NCBI GenBank assembly: GCA_022653215.1
Contig: JALCSJ010000039.1
Span: forward strand, 1-14,157
Length of the DNA stretch: 14,157 nucleotides
Source: Acidaminococcaceae bacterium
GTDB taxonomy: Bacteria > Bacillota > Negativicutes > Acidaminococcales > Acidaminococcaceae
Direction: 5' to 3'
Shown here: positions 6,555 to 13,708 of the stretch, one piece after another
Layout: every line of letters begins with the position of its first letter
Position numbering within the stretch: the first letter of the stretch is position 1
The notes under the pieces: generated by a model
Told to the model about the DNA's origin: nothing
The model's input: the letters and a program-made list of their open reading frames with translations, nothing else
Databases searched by the model: none
Made by a program: the position numbers and the translations under genes

Positions 6555-8276
6555 CTATTTTAATTGGTATTTTTCCATTTTGCGGTACAAAGTACGTAGA
6601 CTGATACCTAAAGTTTCAGCGATTTTCTTTTTGCCGTTAAGAGTTTGCCCATATTTGTCCATAAGGTTTTGCAGCTGTTCTTCTTCCTGAACGCTGAAAC
6701 TGCTGCCTACAGAGCTAAAGTGAGAACTTCCCGGTAAATTTTGGCTCAATAATTTTTTGGGCAAATCAGTCATTGTGACTACTTGGTGTTCACATAGATT
6801 GGCTATGTATTCGATGGTGTTTTGCAATTCACGTACATTGCCACGCCAAGGAAAGTGCACAAAGAAATCTTCCACTTCAGAAGAAAAACTTTGAATGTCA
6901 ACGGGAAATTTATTCTTTAATTTTTCCAAATAGTTCATAGCAATAGGCATAATATCTTTTTGCCGTTCTCTGAGAGGAGGCAGGTCGATATTCACCACCC
7001 CAATCCGATAAAATAAATCTTTGCGGAATTTGCCTTGACGCATCATTTCTTCCAGATCGCAGTTGGTGGCGGCAATAATTCTAATATCCAAAGGAATTTT
7101 TTCTGCGGAACCCACTCGTTCTACTTCATATTCCTGAAGGACACGGAGAAGCTTGGGCTGCATGGAAAGAGGCATTTCCCCTAACTCATCCAAGAAAAGG
7201 GTGCCACCTTGAGCCATTTCGATTTTACCGATTTTACCACCTTTTTTGGCTCCGGTGAAAGAACCTTCGGCATAACCGAAGAGTTCACTTTCGAAAAGAG
7301 CTGCAGGAATGCCGGAACAGTTTACTGCTACAAAGGGGAATTTCGCTCTGTTGCTCTGTTCGTGAATGGCTCTGGCTACCAGTTCTTTACCGGTTCCTGT
7401 TTCACCGGTAATTAAAATCGGGGAAGGGCTGCTGGCAACTTTGGCAATTAATCTATGAATACTCATGGTCTGAGGGGTGGAACCGATAATATGCTCCAGA
7501 CTGAAAGCCTTTTGGTTTTTACCAAAAGATTCGTTAGAAAGCCGGACAATGACTGCCACAATGGCATCATTGCGATAAATGGCTTTACTGGTGAACTTGG
7601 CATAGAAATTGTCCTTTGTGAATTCTTTTTCCCGAAAATCTACACCTCGCAGGGCCTGTCTGGCAATTTCTTCCGGGATGATATGCCAAAGAGAACTGGC
7701 AGAAAGCCGGCAGAATTTTAAAGTGTTTTTGGCAATTTGGTTGTACTGGGTAATGACACCGTTGCCATCTGTTACCAGAACAGAATGTGTGGACATTTCC
7801 ATCATGCCTTGGATAATGTCATCTATATGTATGTTGGAGGTTTGTGCTGATTTACTGCCTATGAAGTTTCCCAACATTAGGGATATTTCCTGGACAGCAT
7901 CCAGATAGACGTCTTCATTAGTGGTGATGCGAGTATACCCTTCTTTAGTAAAAGAAGTAATGGTAACAACGCCTGTAACAATGCCTCCTGCTTTAATGCA
8001 GGCTAAGATTTCCATGGTGGAAGGGCAGTTGTCCCGAAAACGGCACCCGATACAGGAGGGCATTTGTCCGGGCCGATTGACCACAACGCTTCCCATATGT
8101 AATACTTCTTGTATAGACGGAGCATGAACTACTTTACCTTTTTTCTTTAAGTAAGTGGGAGTGCAGCAAACTAAACGTGCTTCTTTGTCAAAAACGGCTA
8201 CTTCCAATTTAAGAGAAATACTGATAGCATTGATAATACGTTCAATGGGTTGACGAAGTTGTTGCAGATTATCCAT
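6555..8276 (-). CDS. Sigma-54-dependent transcriptional activator (Cys-rich sensor, PAS, AAA+, Fis HTH)
   Basis: This enhancer-binding protein of 573 residues drives open-complex formation by sigma-54 polymerase using ATP. Residues 1 to about 140 are a GAF-like sensor with four cysteines, C75-x2-C78-x5-C84-x8-C93, possibly a metal or Fe-S site. Residues about 155-250 look like a PAS domain (VLVTDGNGVITQYN at 166-179). The AAA+ domain has Walker A GETGTGKE at 291-298, the sigma-54 contact loop GSFTGA at 338-343 (GAFTGA with Ala to Ser), Walker B GGTLFLDE at 357-364, and the FRKDLFYR arginine-finger segment. The C-terminus is a Fis-type HTH (KKIAETLGISLRTLYRKMEKY). The frame is open to 8318, but GGAGG at 8285-8289 correctly spaces the ATG at 8276. 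It has no receiver domain, so it senses a ligand or redox state rather than phosphorylation. The two UAS arrays at 4615 and 8363 are its likely sites. The inducing ligand is unknown. Confidence 0.92.
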   Translation of the reverse strand: MDNLQQLRQPIERIINAISISLKLEVAVFDKEARLVCCTPTYLKKKGKVVHAPSIQEVLHMGSVVVNRPGQMPSCIGCRFRDNCPSTMEILACIKAGGIVTGVVTITSFTKEGYTRITTNEDVYLDAVQEISLMLGNFIGSKSAQTSNIHIDDIIQGMMEMSTHSVLVTDGNGVITQYNQIAKNTLKFCRLSASSLWHIIPEEIARQALRGVDFREKEFTKDNFYAKFTSKAIYRNDAIVAVIVRLSNESFGKNQKAFSLEHIIGSTPQTMSIHRLIAKVASSPSPILITGETGTGKELVARAIHEQSNRAKFPFVAVNCSGIPAALFESELFGYAEGSFTGAKKGGKIGKIEMAQGGTLFLDELGEMPLSMQPKLLRVLQEYEVERVGSAEKIPLDIRIIAATNCDLEEMMRQGKFRKDLFYRIGVVNIDLPPLRERQKDIMPIAMNYLEKLKNKFPVDIQSFSSEVEDFFVHFPWRGNVRELQNTIEYIANLCEHQVVTMTDLPKKLLSQNLPGSSHFSSVGSSFSVQEEEQLQNLMDKYGQTLNGKKKIAETLGISLRTLYRKMEKYQLK

Positions 8277-8348
8277 TTTACCAACCTCCGTAGGCACTGG
8301 AATGAAGAAAGCAAGCATATTTCAGACGGGAAAATTACTGTTGGCAAA

Positions 8349-8377
8349 ATTATAACATGAAATTGTCAAAGTGACAA
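8349..8377 (-). promoter_or_regulatory. Sigma-70-type promoter of the activator gene, overlapping UAS 2
   Basis: On the minus strand, TTGTCA (8372-8377) and a perfect TATAAT (8349-8354) are separated by exactly 17 bp, placing the transcript start near 8342 and giving a leader of about 65 nt to the ATG at 8276. The -35 hexamer is one of the inner half-sites of the UAS array, so binding of the activator there should block polymerase. Negative autoregulation is the natural prediction. Confidence 0.75.
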
Positions 8378-8397
8378 ATTTGTCAAATGGTTGGCAA
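8363..8397. promoter_or_regulatory. Upstream activator sequence (UAS 2) for the sigma-54 regulator
   Basis: Half-sites TTGTCA (8363-8368), TGACAA (8372-8377), TTGTCA (8380-8385) and TGGCAA (8392-8397) have spacers of 3, 2 and 6 bp, identical to UAS 1. The inner pair forms the perfect palindrome TGACAAATTTGTCA. The centre is about 146 bp upstream of the -24 GG at 8524. A further TGGCAA at 8342-8347 may be an extra half-site. The stretch 8398-8521 to the promoter is AT-rich with nothing else I can identify. Confidence 0.8.
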
Positions 8398-8521
8398 AGA
8401 ATAGCCAGAAACAGCGTAGAATGGTAGCTTGTCAAAAACACAACATAGAGAAAGTGGCTTAAATAGGGGATAAAATGTCTTATTTTAATTGAAAGAAATA
8501 AAATTTTCTTGAAATAGATGA

Positions 8522-8538
8522 TTGGCACGGTTTGTGCT
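8522..8538 (+). promoter_or_regulatory. Sigma-54 (-24/-12) promoter of the SDR/GcvP-like operon
   Basis: TTGGCACGGTTTGTGCT has GG at 8524-8525 and GC at 8536-8537, 12 bp apart, and is nearly identical to the antiporter promoter at 4775. Transcription should start near 8548-8550, leaving a leader of about 53 nt with AGGAGGT at 8587-8593 before the first ATG. I see no riboswitch-like structure in the leader. Confidence 0.92.
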
Positions 8539-8601
8539 ATATATTTAGTAGAAGACAATAAGTGAGGAAAGTAATTTAAAAATTTTAGGAGGTAATAAAC
8601 T

Positions 8602-9396
8602 ATGTTACAGAAAAAAGATCCTTTGAATCTCACAGGCAAGGTGGCAGTTATTACAGGGGGCGGTTCCGGTATAGGTCTAGGGGTTGCACAATTATTGTCA
8701 GCCTATGGTGCTGCTGTAGCTATTGTAGATGTCAGCGACAAAGCTGAGGCAAAAGCTCAGGAAATCAGAGACGCAGGTCGTCAGGCTGCTTTCTTCAAGT
8801 GCGATGTTACCAACGAAGCAAGCGTTACCGCTACTGTTAAAGCTATTGTGGATAAATTCGGACGTATCGACATTCTCCACAATAATGCCGGTGTTACTGT
8901 GCGCAAAGCCATGGCAGATCTTACGGAAAAAGAATGGGACTTCGTTCTGGACGTAGGTTTAAAAGGTTTGTTCTTAATGAGCAAACATGTTATTCCCGAA
9001 ATGCAAAAAGTGGGCGGCGGCTCCATTGTTAATACTGGTTCAGGCTGGGGCTTAAAAGGCGGGGATTTAGCAGCTGCTTACTGTGCAGTTAAAGGCGGTA
9101 TTGTTAACGTTACCCGTGCTATGGCCATTGACTATGGTAAAGATCATATTCGTGTAAATTCCGTTAATCCCGGTGATACTGTTACCGCTATGATGGTCAG
9201 CGAAGGCAAGCAAATCGGCGCAATTAAGTCTGATGCAGATGAAGCTGCTTTCCTGAAATCCTGCGGTGCAGACAGACCGTTGGCACGTATTGGCCAACCT
9301 GAGGATATTGCTAACGGAGTATTATTCTTGTGCTCTGATTTAGCCAGCTGGGTAACCGGTGCTGCTCTTGTTGTAGACGGCGGCGGTATTGCTTAA
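8602..9396 (+). CDS. Short-chain dehydrogenase/reductase (SDR), classical type
   Basis: This is a soluble NAD(P)-dependent oxidoreductase of 264 residues, the usual size for classical SDRs. The Rossmann cofactor motif is TGGGSGIG at 18-25. Asp43 at the end of strand beta-2 suggests NAD(H) rather than NADP(H). NNAG is at 94-97. The catalytic Ser147, Tyr160 and Lys164 (YCAVK) are present. The fourth tetrad residue, normally Asn in the VNLKG segment, is Gly119 here (DVGLKG). It is the first gene of the sigma-54-driven operon, has a strong AGGAGGT ribosome site 8 nt upstream, and ends 28 nt before the next ATG. The substrate is unknown. From context it may oxidise or reduce an amino alcohol, hydroxy amino acid or aldehyde in the pathway served by the GcvP-like proteins. 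The SDR fold is certain; the reaction is inference. Confidence 0.93.
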   Translation: MLQKKDPLNLTGKVAVITGGGSGIGLGVAQLLSAYGAAVAIVDVSDKAEAKAQEIRDAGRQAAFFKCDVTNEASVTATVKAIVDKFGRIDILHNNAGVTVRKAMADLTEKEWDFVLDVGLKGLFLMSKHVIPEMQKVGGGSIVNTGSGWGLKGGDLAAAYCAVKGGIVNVTRAMAIDYGKDHIRVNSVNPGDTVTAMMVSEGKQIGAIKSDADEAAFLKSCGADRPLARIGQPEDIANGVLFLCSDLASWVTGAALVVDGGGIA

Positions 9397-9424
9397 TTAA
9401 CATTTCGAAAGGGGAACATTGACT

Positions 9425-10816
9425 ATGAGAGGATTTCCTAACCATCCGTATATTCCGGATTCTGATCCCAAAATTCAAAAGGAAATGCTGAAAAAAATCG
9501 GCATGACTTCTTTGGACCAGCTTCATCATGACATTCCGAACAGCATTAAAATGCATAAAGAGTTAAATATACCGGAGGCTTTTGATTCGGAATATGCTTT
9601 ACAGCGCCATGTAGAAGGACTGCTGAATAAAAATACTACTTGCAAGGAAAATTTGAACTTCTTGGGAGCCGGCTGCTGGCAGCATTATGTACCGGCTTTG
9701 TGCGACGATATTAATTCTCGGGGAGAATTCCTGACAGGATATGGGGGAGAACCCTACAATGAATTAGGACGGTTCCAGTCTTTATTTGAATATGCCAGTA
9801 TGATGGCAGAATTGGTAGGCATGGATGTAGTCAATGTACCTACTATGGATTGGGCACAGGCAGCAGCTACTACTGCTCGTATGGCTCAACGCTATACCGG
9901 TCGTCCTGAGGTAATTGTTCCGGAACTTCTTGATCCGGACAAGCTGAACATTATGTACAACTATTGTGAACCTGATGTTACTTTTGTTCAGGTGAAGTGT
10001 GATAAACAGGGCTTAATTGACCTGAAAGATTTGGCAGCAAAAATTACGGATAAGACAGCAGGTGTGTACTTTGAAAATCCCGGGTACCTGGGACAACTAG
10101 AAGTTAACGCACAAAAGATTTCTGATATGGCACACAAAGCCGGAGCTTTGAGCTTAGTTGGTGTGGACCCTATTACCTTAGGAGTAGTGGCACCGCCCTC
10201 TGACTATGGTGCAGACATTGTCTGCGGTGATTTGCAGCCATTAGGCATTCATATGAACTATGGGGGTGGCCAGGCCGGGTTTATGGCAACTCGTGACGAA
10301 GAACGTTTCGTTATGGAATTTCCTTCCCGTCTGTTTGGCATTGCCCCAACCAGCAAAGCCGGGGAATATGGCTTTGGGGATGTGGCATATGACCGCACTT
10401 CTTTTGGCCATTTAAGAGAAAAGGCTAAGGAATATGTGGGCACGCAAACAGCCTTATGGGGTATTACAGCAGGTGTATATCTGGCAACAATGGGCCCGCG
10501 TGGTATGGAAGAAGTGGGACAAACCATGATGCAAAATGCTCAGTATGCTGTAAGAAAACTCAATGAAATTCATGGGGTAAAAGCCAACAGCTTAGGTGGA
10601 GCTTTCGTGAAAGAATTCGTTGTGGACTTCACCGCTACCAAGAAAACCGTGGCAAAAATCAATAAAGCTTTGCTAGCCAAGCATATTTTCGGCGGCAAAG
10701 ACCTGAGCAAAATTTTCCCGACTCTGGGACAATCCGCACTATATTGCGTGACGGAAATTCATACCTGTGAGGACATTGACCGCTTAGCGGCAGCTCTCGC
10801 AGAGGTAACCAGATAA
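9425..10816 (+). CDS. GcvPA-like protein (divergent glycine decarboxylase subunit 1 homologue)
   Basis: The protein is homologous along its length to subunit 1 of two-subunit glycine decarboxylase (P-protein), a PLP fold-type I protein. Its 463 residues are close to the 440-450 usual for GcvPA. Family-like stretches include the N-terminal PHTEEEI-type region (SDPKIQKEMLKKIGM), FLGAGCWQHYVP, GEFLTGY, FEYASMMAELVGMDVVN and a late REKAKEYVGTQTALWGITAGVYLA segment. However, the TPYQPE motif that normally follows GEFLT is replaced by GYGGEPYNELG (105-115), and the usual NAS-YDGATA segment reads NVPTMDWAQAA. I chose the ATG at 9425 because AAAGGGG is spaced 10 nt away; a TTG at 9419 in frame is too close. 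It is followed 13 nt later by the partner subunit. Probably it forms a heterotetramer with that subunit but acts on a substrate other than glycine, or without the normal lipoyl acceptor. Confidence 0.85.
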   Translation: MRGFPNHPYIPDSDPKIQKEMLKKIGMTSLDQLHHDIPNSIKMHKELNIPEAFDSEYALQRHVEGLLNKNTTCKENLNFLGAGCWQHYVPALCDDINSRGEFLTGYGGEPYNELGRFQSLFEYASMMAELVGMDVVNVPTMDWAQAAATTARMAQRYTGRPEVIVPELLDPDKLNIMYNYCEPDVTFVQVKCDKQGLIDLKDLAAKITDKTAGVYFENPGYLGQLEVNAQKISDMAHKAGALSLVGVDPITLGVVAPPSDYGADIVCGDLQPLGIHMNYGGGQAGFMATRDEERFVMEFPSRLFGIAPTSKAGEYGFGDVAYDRTSFGHLREKAKEYVGTQTALWGITAGVYLATMGPRGMEEVGQTMMQNAQYAVRKLNEIHGVKANSLGGAFVKEFVVDFTATKKTVAKINKALLAKHIFGGKDLSKIFPTLGQSALYCVTEIHTCEDIDRLAAALAEVTR

Positions 10817-10829
10817 GGAGGGGATACAG

Positions 10830-12398
10830 ATGGAAATGAAACGTATAGATAGGTCACAAAAGGTACGGGTGGGTTTTCACGAAGCCAAATGGGACGAAGC
10901 GATTATATATGAATTAAGCAAACCGGGAGAGCGTGGCATTCTGGTTCCTAAAGCTGACAAAAAAGTTGTGGATGCAGTGGGCAATGGTGTGTCAATGCTG
11001 CCAAAAGGACTTCGCAGAAAGCAAGCAGTTAATCTGCCGGAATTAAGTCAAAATCATGTTTTGCGTCACTATATGCGTCTGTCTCAGGAAACACTGGGAG
11101 CTGATGTGAACATAGAAATTGGCCAAGGAACTTGTACAATGAAGTACAGCCCTAAGATTAACGAACAATTGGCCAGAGGTATTTTTGATCTGCACCCTGA
11201 ACAGGATCCTTCCACCGCTCAAGGCATCATGGAAATTTTCCATGAAACAGATAAATATATGCAGGAAATTTCCGGCATGAGCCGCTTTACTTTCCAACCG
11301 GGAGGCGGGTCTCAAGGTCTGTTCACTATGGGTTCTATTGTAAAGGCCTATATGAACAGTAAGGGCGAAACTCGTGACGAATTTATTACCACGATTTACT
11401 CTCACCCCTCTGATGCGGCGGCACCTGCTTTGAAAGGCTACAAGATTATTTATCTGCAGCCGGATCCGAAAACAGGGGTCCCTGATTTAGAAGCATTTAA
11501 AGCTGTGTGCACAGAGCGTACGGCAGGATTTATTCAAGCTAATCCGGAAGATACAGGGTTGTACAATAGCAACATTGCAAAATTCGTAAAATATGCTCAC
11601 AAGATGGGAGCATTGTGCTGCTACGACCAGGCTAACGGCAATGCAGTCCTGGGTGTGGCTCGTGCTAAAGAAGCTGGTTTTGACATGTGCCATTTCAATC
11701 TCCACAAGACTTTCTCCACACCCCACGGTTGTGGTGGACCTGCTTGCGGTGCTACAGGTGTACGTGCAGGCTTGGAAGAATTCTTACCGGCACCTTTAAT
11801 TGACTTTGATGGCAAAAAATACTTCTTTAATTACAAGTTTGAAAACAAAAAGTTTGGTGTGCATAAAGTACGTGCGTACTATGGCGTAGCACCTGTTGTA
11901 CTTAAGACTTATTGCTGGATTCGTTCTCTGGGGCCGAATGGTCTTTACCAGGTTACCAAGACAGCAGTGCTGAACAACAACTATATGTTCAAAAAGATGC
12001 TGGAGATTCCCGGCATCAGCGCCTTTTACATTACTGATGACAATCAACGTGTGGAACAATGCCGTTATACCATGGAAAAAATCTACAAGGATACAGGGGT
12101 ATCCACAACGGATATTCAACGCCGGATGATGGACTTTGGTATGCACTATTGGACATCTCACCATCCGTTTTTCCTGCCTGAACCAATTACTTTGGAACCT
12201 ACGGAAAGTCCTTCCAAGGAAGATATTGATGAGTATGTAAATACCCTGAAGTATGTATTTAAGGAGTGCTATGACAATCCAGAGTACGTAAAATCTGCAC
12301 CTCATAGCAGTACTACTCACCAAGTGGACGAGTCCGTAATGGATGACCCGAAGAAATGGGCAACAAGTTGGAAAGTTTATCTGAGAAAATATAAATAA
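10830..12398 (+). CDS. GcvPB-like protein (divergent PLP-binding glycine decarboxylase subunit 2 homologue)
   Basis: The protein is homologous to the PLP-carrying subunit of glycine decarboxylase. Its 522 residues are longer than typical GcvPB (about 475-490), mostly at the C-terminus. The PLP lysine motif is intact (NLHKTFSTPHG, Lys293), as are GTCTMKYSPKI and the EPTES-PSKEDIDEY region. Several positions I recall as conserved in true GcvPB differ: AGAxGE is GGGSQG (158-163), the HGTNPA-type motif is SHPSDAAAP (from 191), YDGAN is YDQAN (265-269), HPPT is HYWT (439-442), and the HEF motif is missing (NQRVEQC). The active site therefore seems remodelled while PLP binding is kept. The ribosome site AAGGAGGGG overlaps the stop of the GcvPA-like gene, so translation is probably coupled. 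Other glycine cleavage genes are absent nearby. A PLP decarboxylase or related carbon-carbon chemistry on another amino acid is my inference. Confidence 0.87.
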   Translation: MEMKRIDRSQKVRVGFHEAKWDEAIIYELSKPGERGILVPKADKKVVDAVGNGVSMLPKGLRRKQAVNLPELSQNHVLRHYMRLSQETLGADVNIEIGQGTCTMKYSPKINEQLARGIFDLHPEQDPSTAQGIMEIFHETDKYMQEISGMSRFTFQPGGGSQGLFTMGSIVKAYMNSKGETRDEFITTIYSHPSDAAAPALKGYKIIYLQPDPKTGVPDLEAFKAVCTERTAGFIQANPEDTGLYNSNIAKFVKYAHKMGALCCYDQANGNAVLGVARAKEAGFDMCHFNLHKTFSTPHGCGGPACGATGVRAGLEEFLPAPLIDFDGKKYFFNYKFENKKFGVHKVRAYYGVAPVVLKTYCWIRSLGPNGLYQVTKTAVLNNNYMFKKMLEIPGISAFYITDDNQRVEQCRYTMEKIYKDTGVSTTDIQRRMMDFGMHYWTSHHPFFLPEPITLEPTESPSKEDIDEYVNTLKYVFKECYDNPEYVKSAPHSSTTHQVDESVMDDPKKWATSWKVYLRKYK

Positions 12399-12427
12399 TA
12401 GAACTGCTGACGCGAAAGGAGGCCCCC

Positions 12428-13546
12428 ATGGAACGTAAAAAGCTTGGCTTAATTATTAATCCCATTGCGGGCCTGGGCGGCAGTGTAGGTCTAAAAGGTA
12501 CTGACGGAGTCTCAGAAGAAGCCATCCACCGTGGGGCTATTCCCCGGGCAGAAGAACGTACCCAAAGAGCTCTTACGGAGCTTTTAGCTAATAAAAACCA
12601 GGTCATTGTTTACACAGGACCTGGTTCTTTAGGCGGGAGAATCGCTAAGCAAATGGGCTTTCCCTATGTAGTGGACGGAGCCCTTTCTGATGGACACACA
12701 ACAGGAAAAACCACTCAAGATTTGGTGCGTTGGTTACAGCAGCAAGATGTGGACCTTGTTTTATTTGCCGGAGGAGACGGAACGGCACGGGATATTTACG
12801 CTGCTGCTAAAGCAAGCACTGTGTTTTTAGGTATTCCGGCAGGAGTAAAAATCCATTCTCCTGTTTATGCTGTTAATCCTAGTGCAGCAGGGGCTTTAGC
12901 TAATCTGTATTTAACGGGAAAAGTAACTAAAACCAGTGAGCAGGAAGTTGTAGATATCGACGAAAACCAATACCGTCATGACATTATTAACACAAAACTT
13001 TATGGCTATCTGACTATACCCAAGGAACATGCCTATACTCAAAACCGCAAGTGTGCTTCGCCACCCAGTGAAGCAACAGCCATGGAAACCATTGCTGCCA
13101 GGGTGGTAGATGATATGGAACCTGACACTTACTATTTAATTGGGGCGGGAACAACAACCAGAGCCATTATGCAAGAACTGGAACTAGCATATACCCTAAT
13201 AGGTGTGGATATTGTCTGTAATAAAAAACTAGTGGCCAAAGATGTGTACGGAAAGCAAATTATGCAATACATCCGTGGTAAAAAGGCTAAACTTGTGGTT
13301 ACAATTACCGGTGGTCAAGGATTTTTGTTTGGACGTGGCAACCAACAACTGACTCCGGAAGTAATCAAAAAAGTGGGCAAGGATAACCTGATTATTCTAG
13401 CTACTAAGGATAAACTGTTTCAATTGCGGGGACAGCCTCTGCTGGTTGATACCGGAAATGCTGAGTTAGACCAGAAATTATCCGGCTTTTACCGCATAAT
13501 TTGTTCTTATTATGAAACAGCTGTAGGAAAAGTAGCCACCAACTAG
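12428..13546 (+). CDS. ATP-NAD kinase family protein (AcoX-like)
   Basis: The protein belongs to the predicted ATP- or polyphosphate-dependent NAD kinase family that includes AcoX of acetoin operons. It has 372 residues. The N-terminal NPIAGLGGSVGLKGTDG signature is at 11-27, the nucleotide-binding GGDGTA(RD) motif is at 115-120, GIPAGVKIHSPVYAV follows as the second NAD-kinase-type motif, and the C-terminal domain contains LIGAGTTTRAIM and TITGGQGFLFGRGNQQ. The AAAGGAGG ribosome site lies 5 nt before the ATG, 29 nt after the GcvPB-like stop. As the last gene of the operon before a strong terminator, it may phosphorylate NAD, or another small molecule of the pathway. AcoX homologues have no firmly established reaction that I know of, so kinase activity on NAD is a family prediction. 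Confidence 0.88.
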   Translation: MERKKLGLIINPIAGLGGSVGLKGTDGVSEEAIHRGAIPRAEERTQRALTELLANKNQVIVYTGPGSLGGRIAKQMGFPYVVDGALSDGHTTGKTTQDLVRWLQQQDVDLVLFAGGDGTARDIYAAAKASTVFLGIPAGVKIHSPVYAVNPSAAGALANLYLTGKVTKTSEQEVVDIDENQYRHDIINTKLYGYLTIPKEHAYTQNRKCASPPSEATAMETIAARVVDDMEPDTYYLIGAGTTTRAIMQELELAYTLIGVDIVCNKKLVAKDVYGKQIMQYIRGKKAKLVVTITGGQGFLFGRGNQQLTPEVIKKVGKDNLIILATKDKLFQLRGQPLLVDTGNAELDQKLSGFYRIICSYYETAVGKVATN

Positions 13547-13567
13547 TAGCAGTACAGAGCGTAAGTG

Positions 13568-13603
13568 AAATAGCACAGCAGAAAAACCTGCTGTGCTATT
13601 TTT
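13568..13603 (+). terminator. Intrinsic terminator of the SDR/GcvP-like operon
   Basis: Perfect 14-bp arms (13568-13581 and 13588-13601, core AGCACAGCAG/CTGCTGTGCT) close an AAAAAC loop and run into five T at 13599-13603. It lies 21 nt past the stop of the kinase-like gene. Confidence 0.92.
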
Positions 13604-13616
13604 ATGCCTAAAAATT

Positions 13617-13625
13617 TGCTATAAT
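13617..13625 (+). promoter_or_regulatory. Candidate promoter of the DUF805 gene
   Basis: TGCTATAAT is an extended -10 element, directly downstream of the operon terminator. A second TATAAT lies at 13631-13636. Neither has a clear -35. The leader to the ATG at 13709 would be about 75 nt, with AGGAAGGAG near 13693-13701. Confidence 0.45.
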
Positions 13626-13708
13626 AGAAATATAATATTATCTGTGATTTAATAAAAAGTTTAATCATGGGGATGCAAGGTAGTAATGTTTTAGGAAGGA
13701 GTGTTGTT

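Noticed and set aside
9281..9294. TGGCACGTATTGGC resembling a sigma-54 promoter
   Set aside because: The GG-to-GC spacing is 11 rather than 12 bp, and it lies inside the SDR coding sequence with no enhancer array upstream.
12596..12626. Inverted repeat of 9 bp (AACCAGGTC / GACCTGGTT) resembling an attenuator
   Set aside because: It lies within the kinase-like coding region, with a 13-nt loop and no proper T-tract. Chance within coding sequence is more likely.
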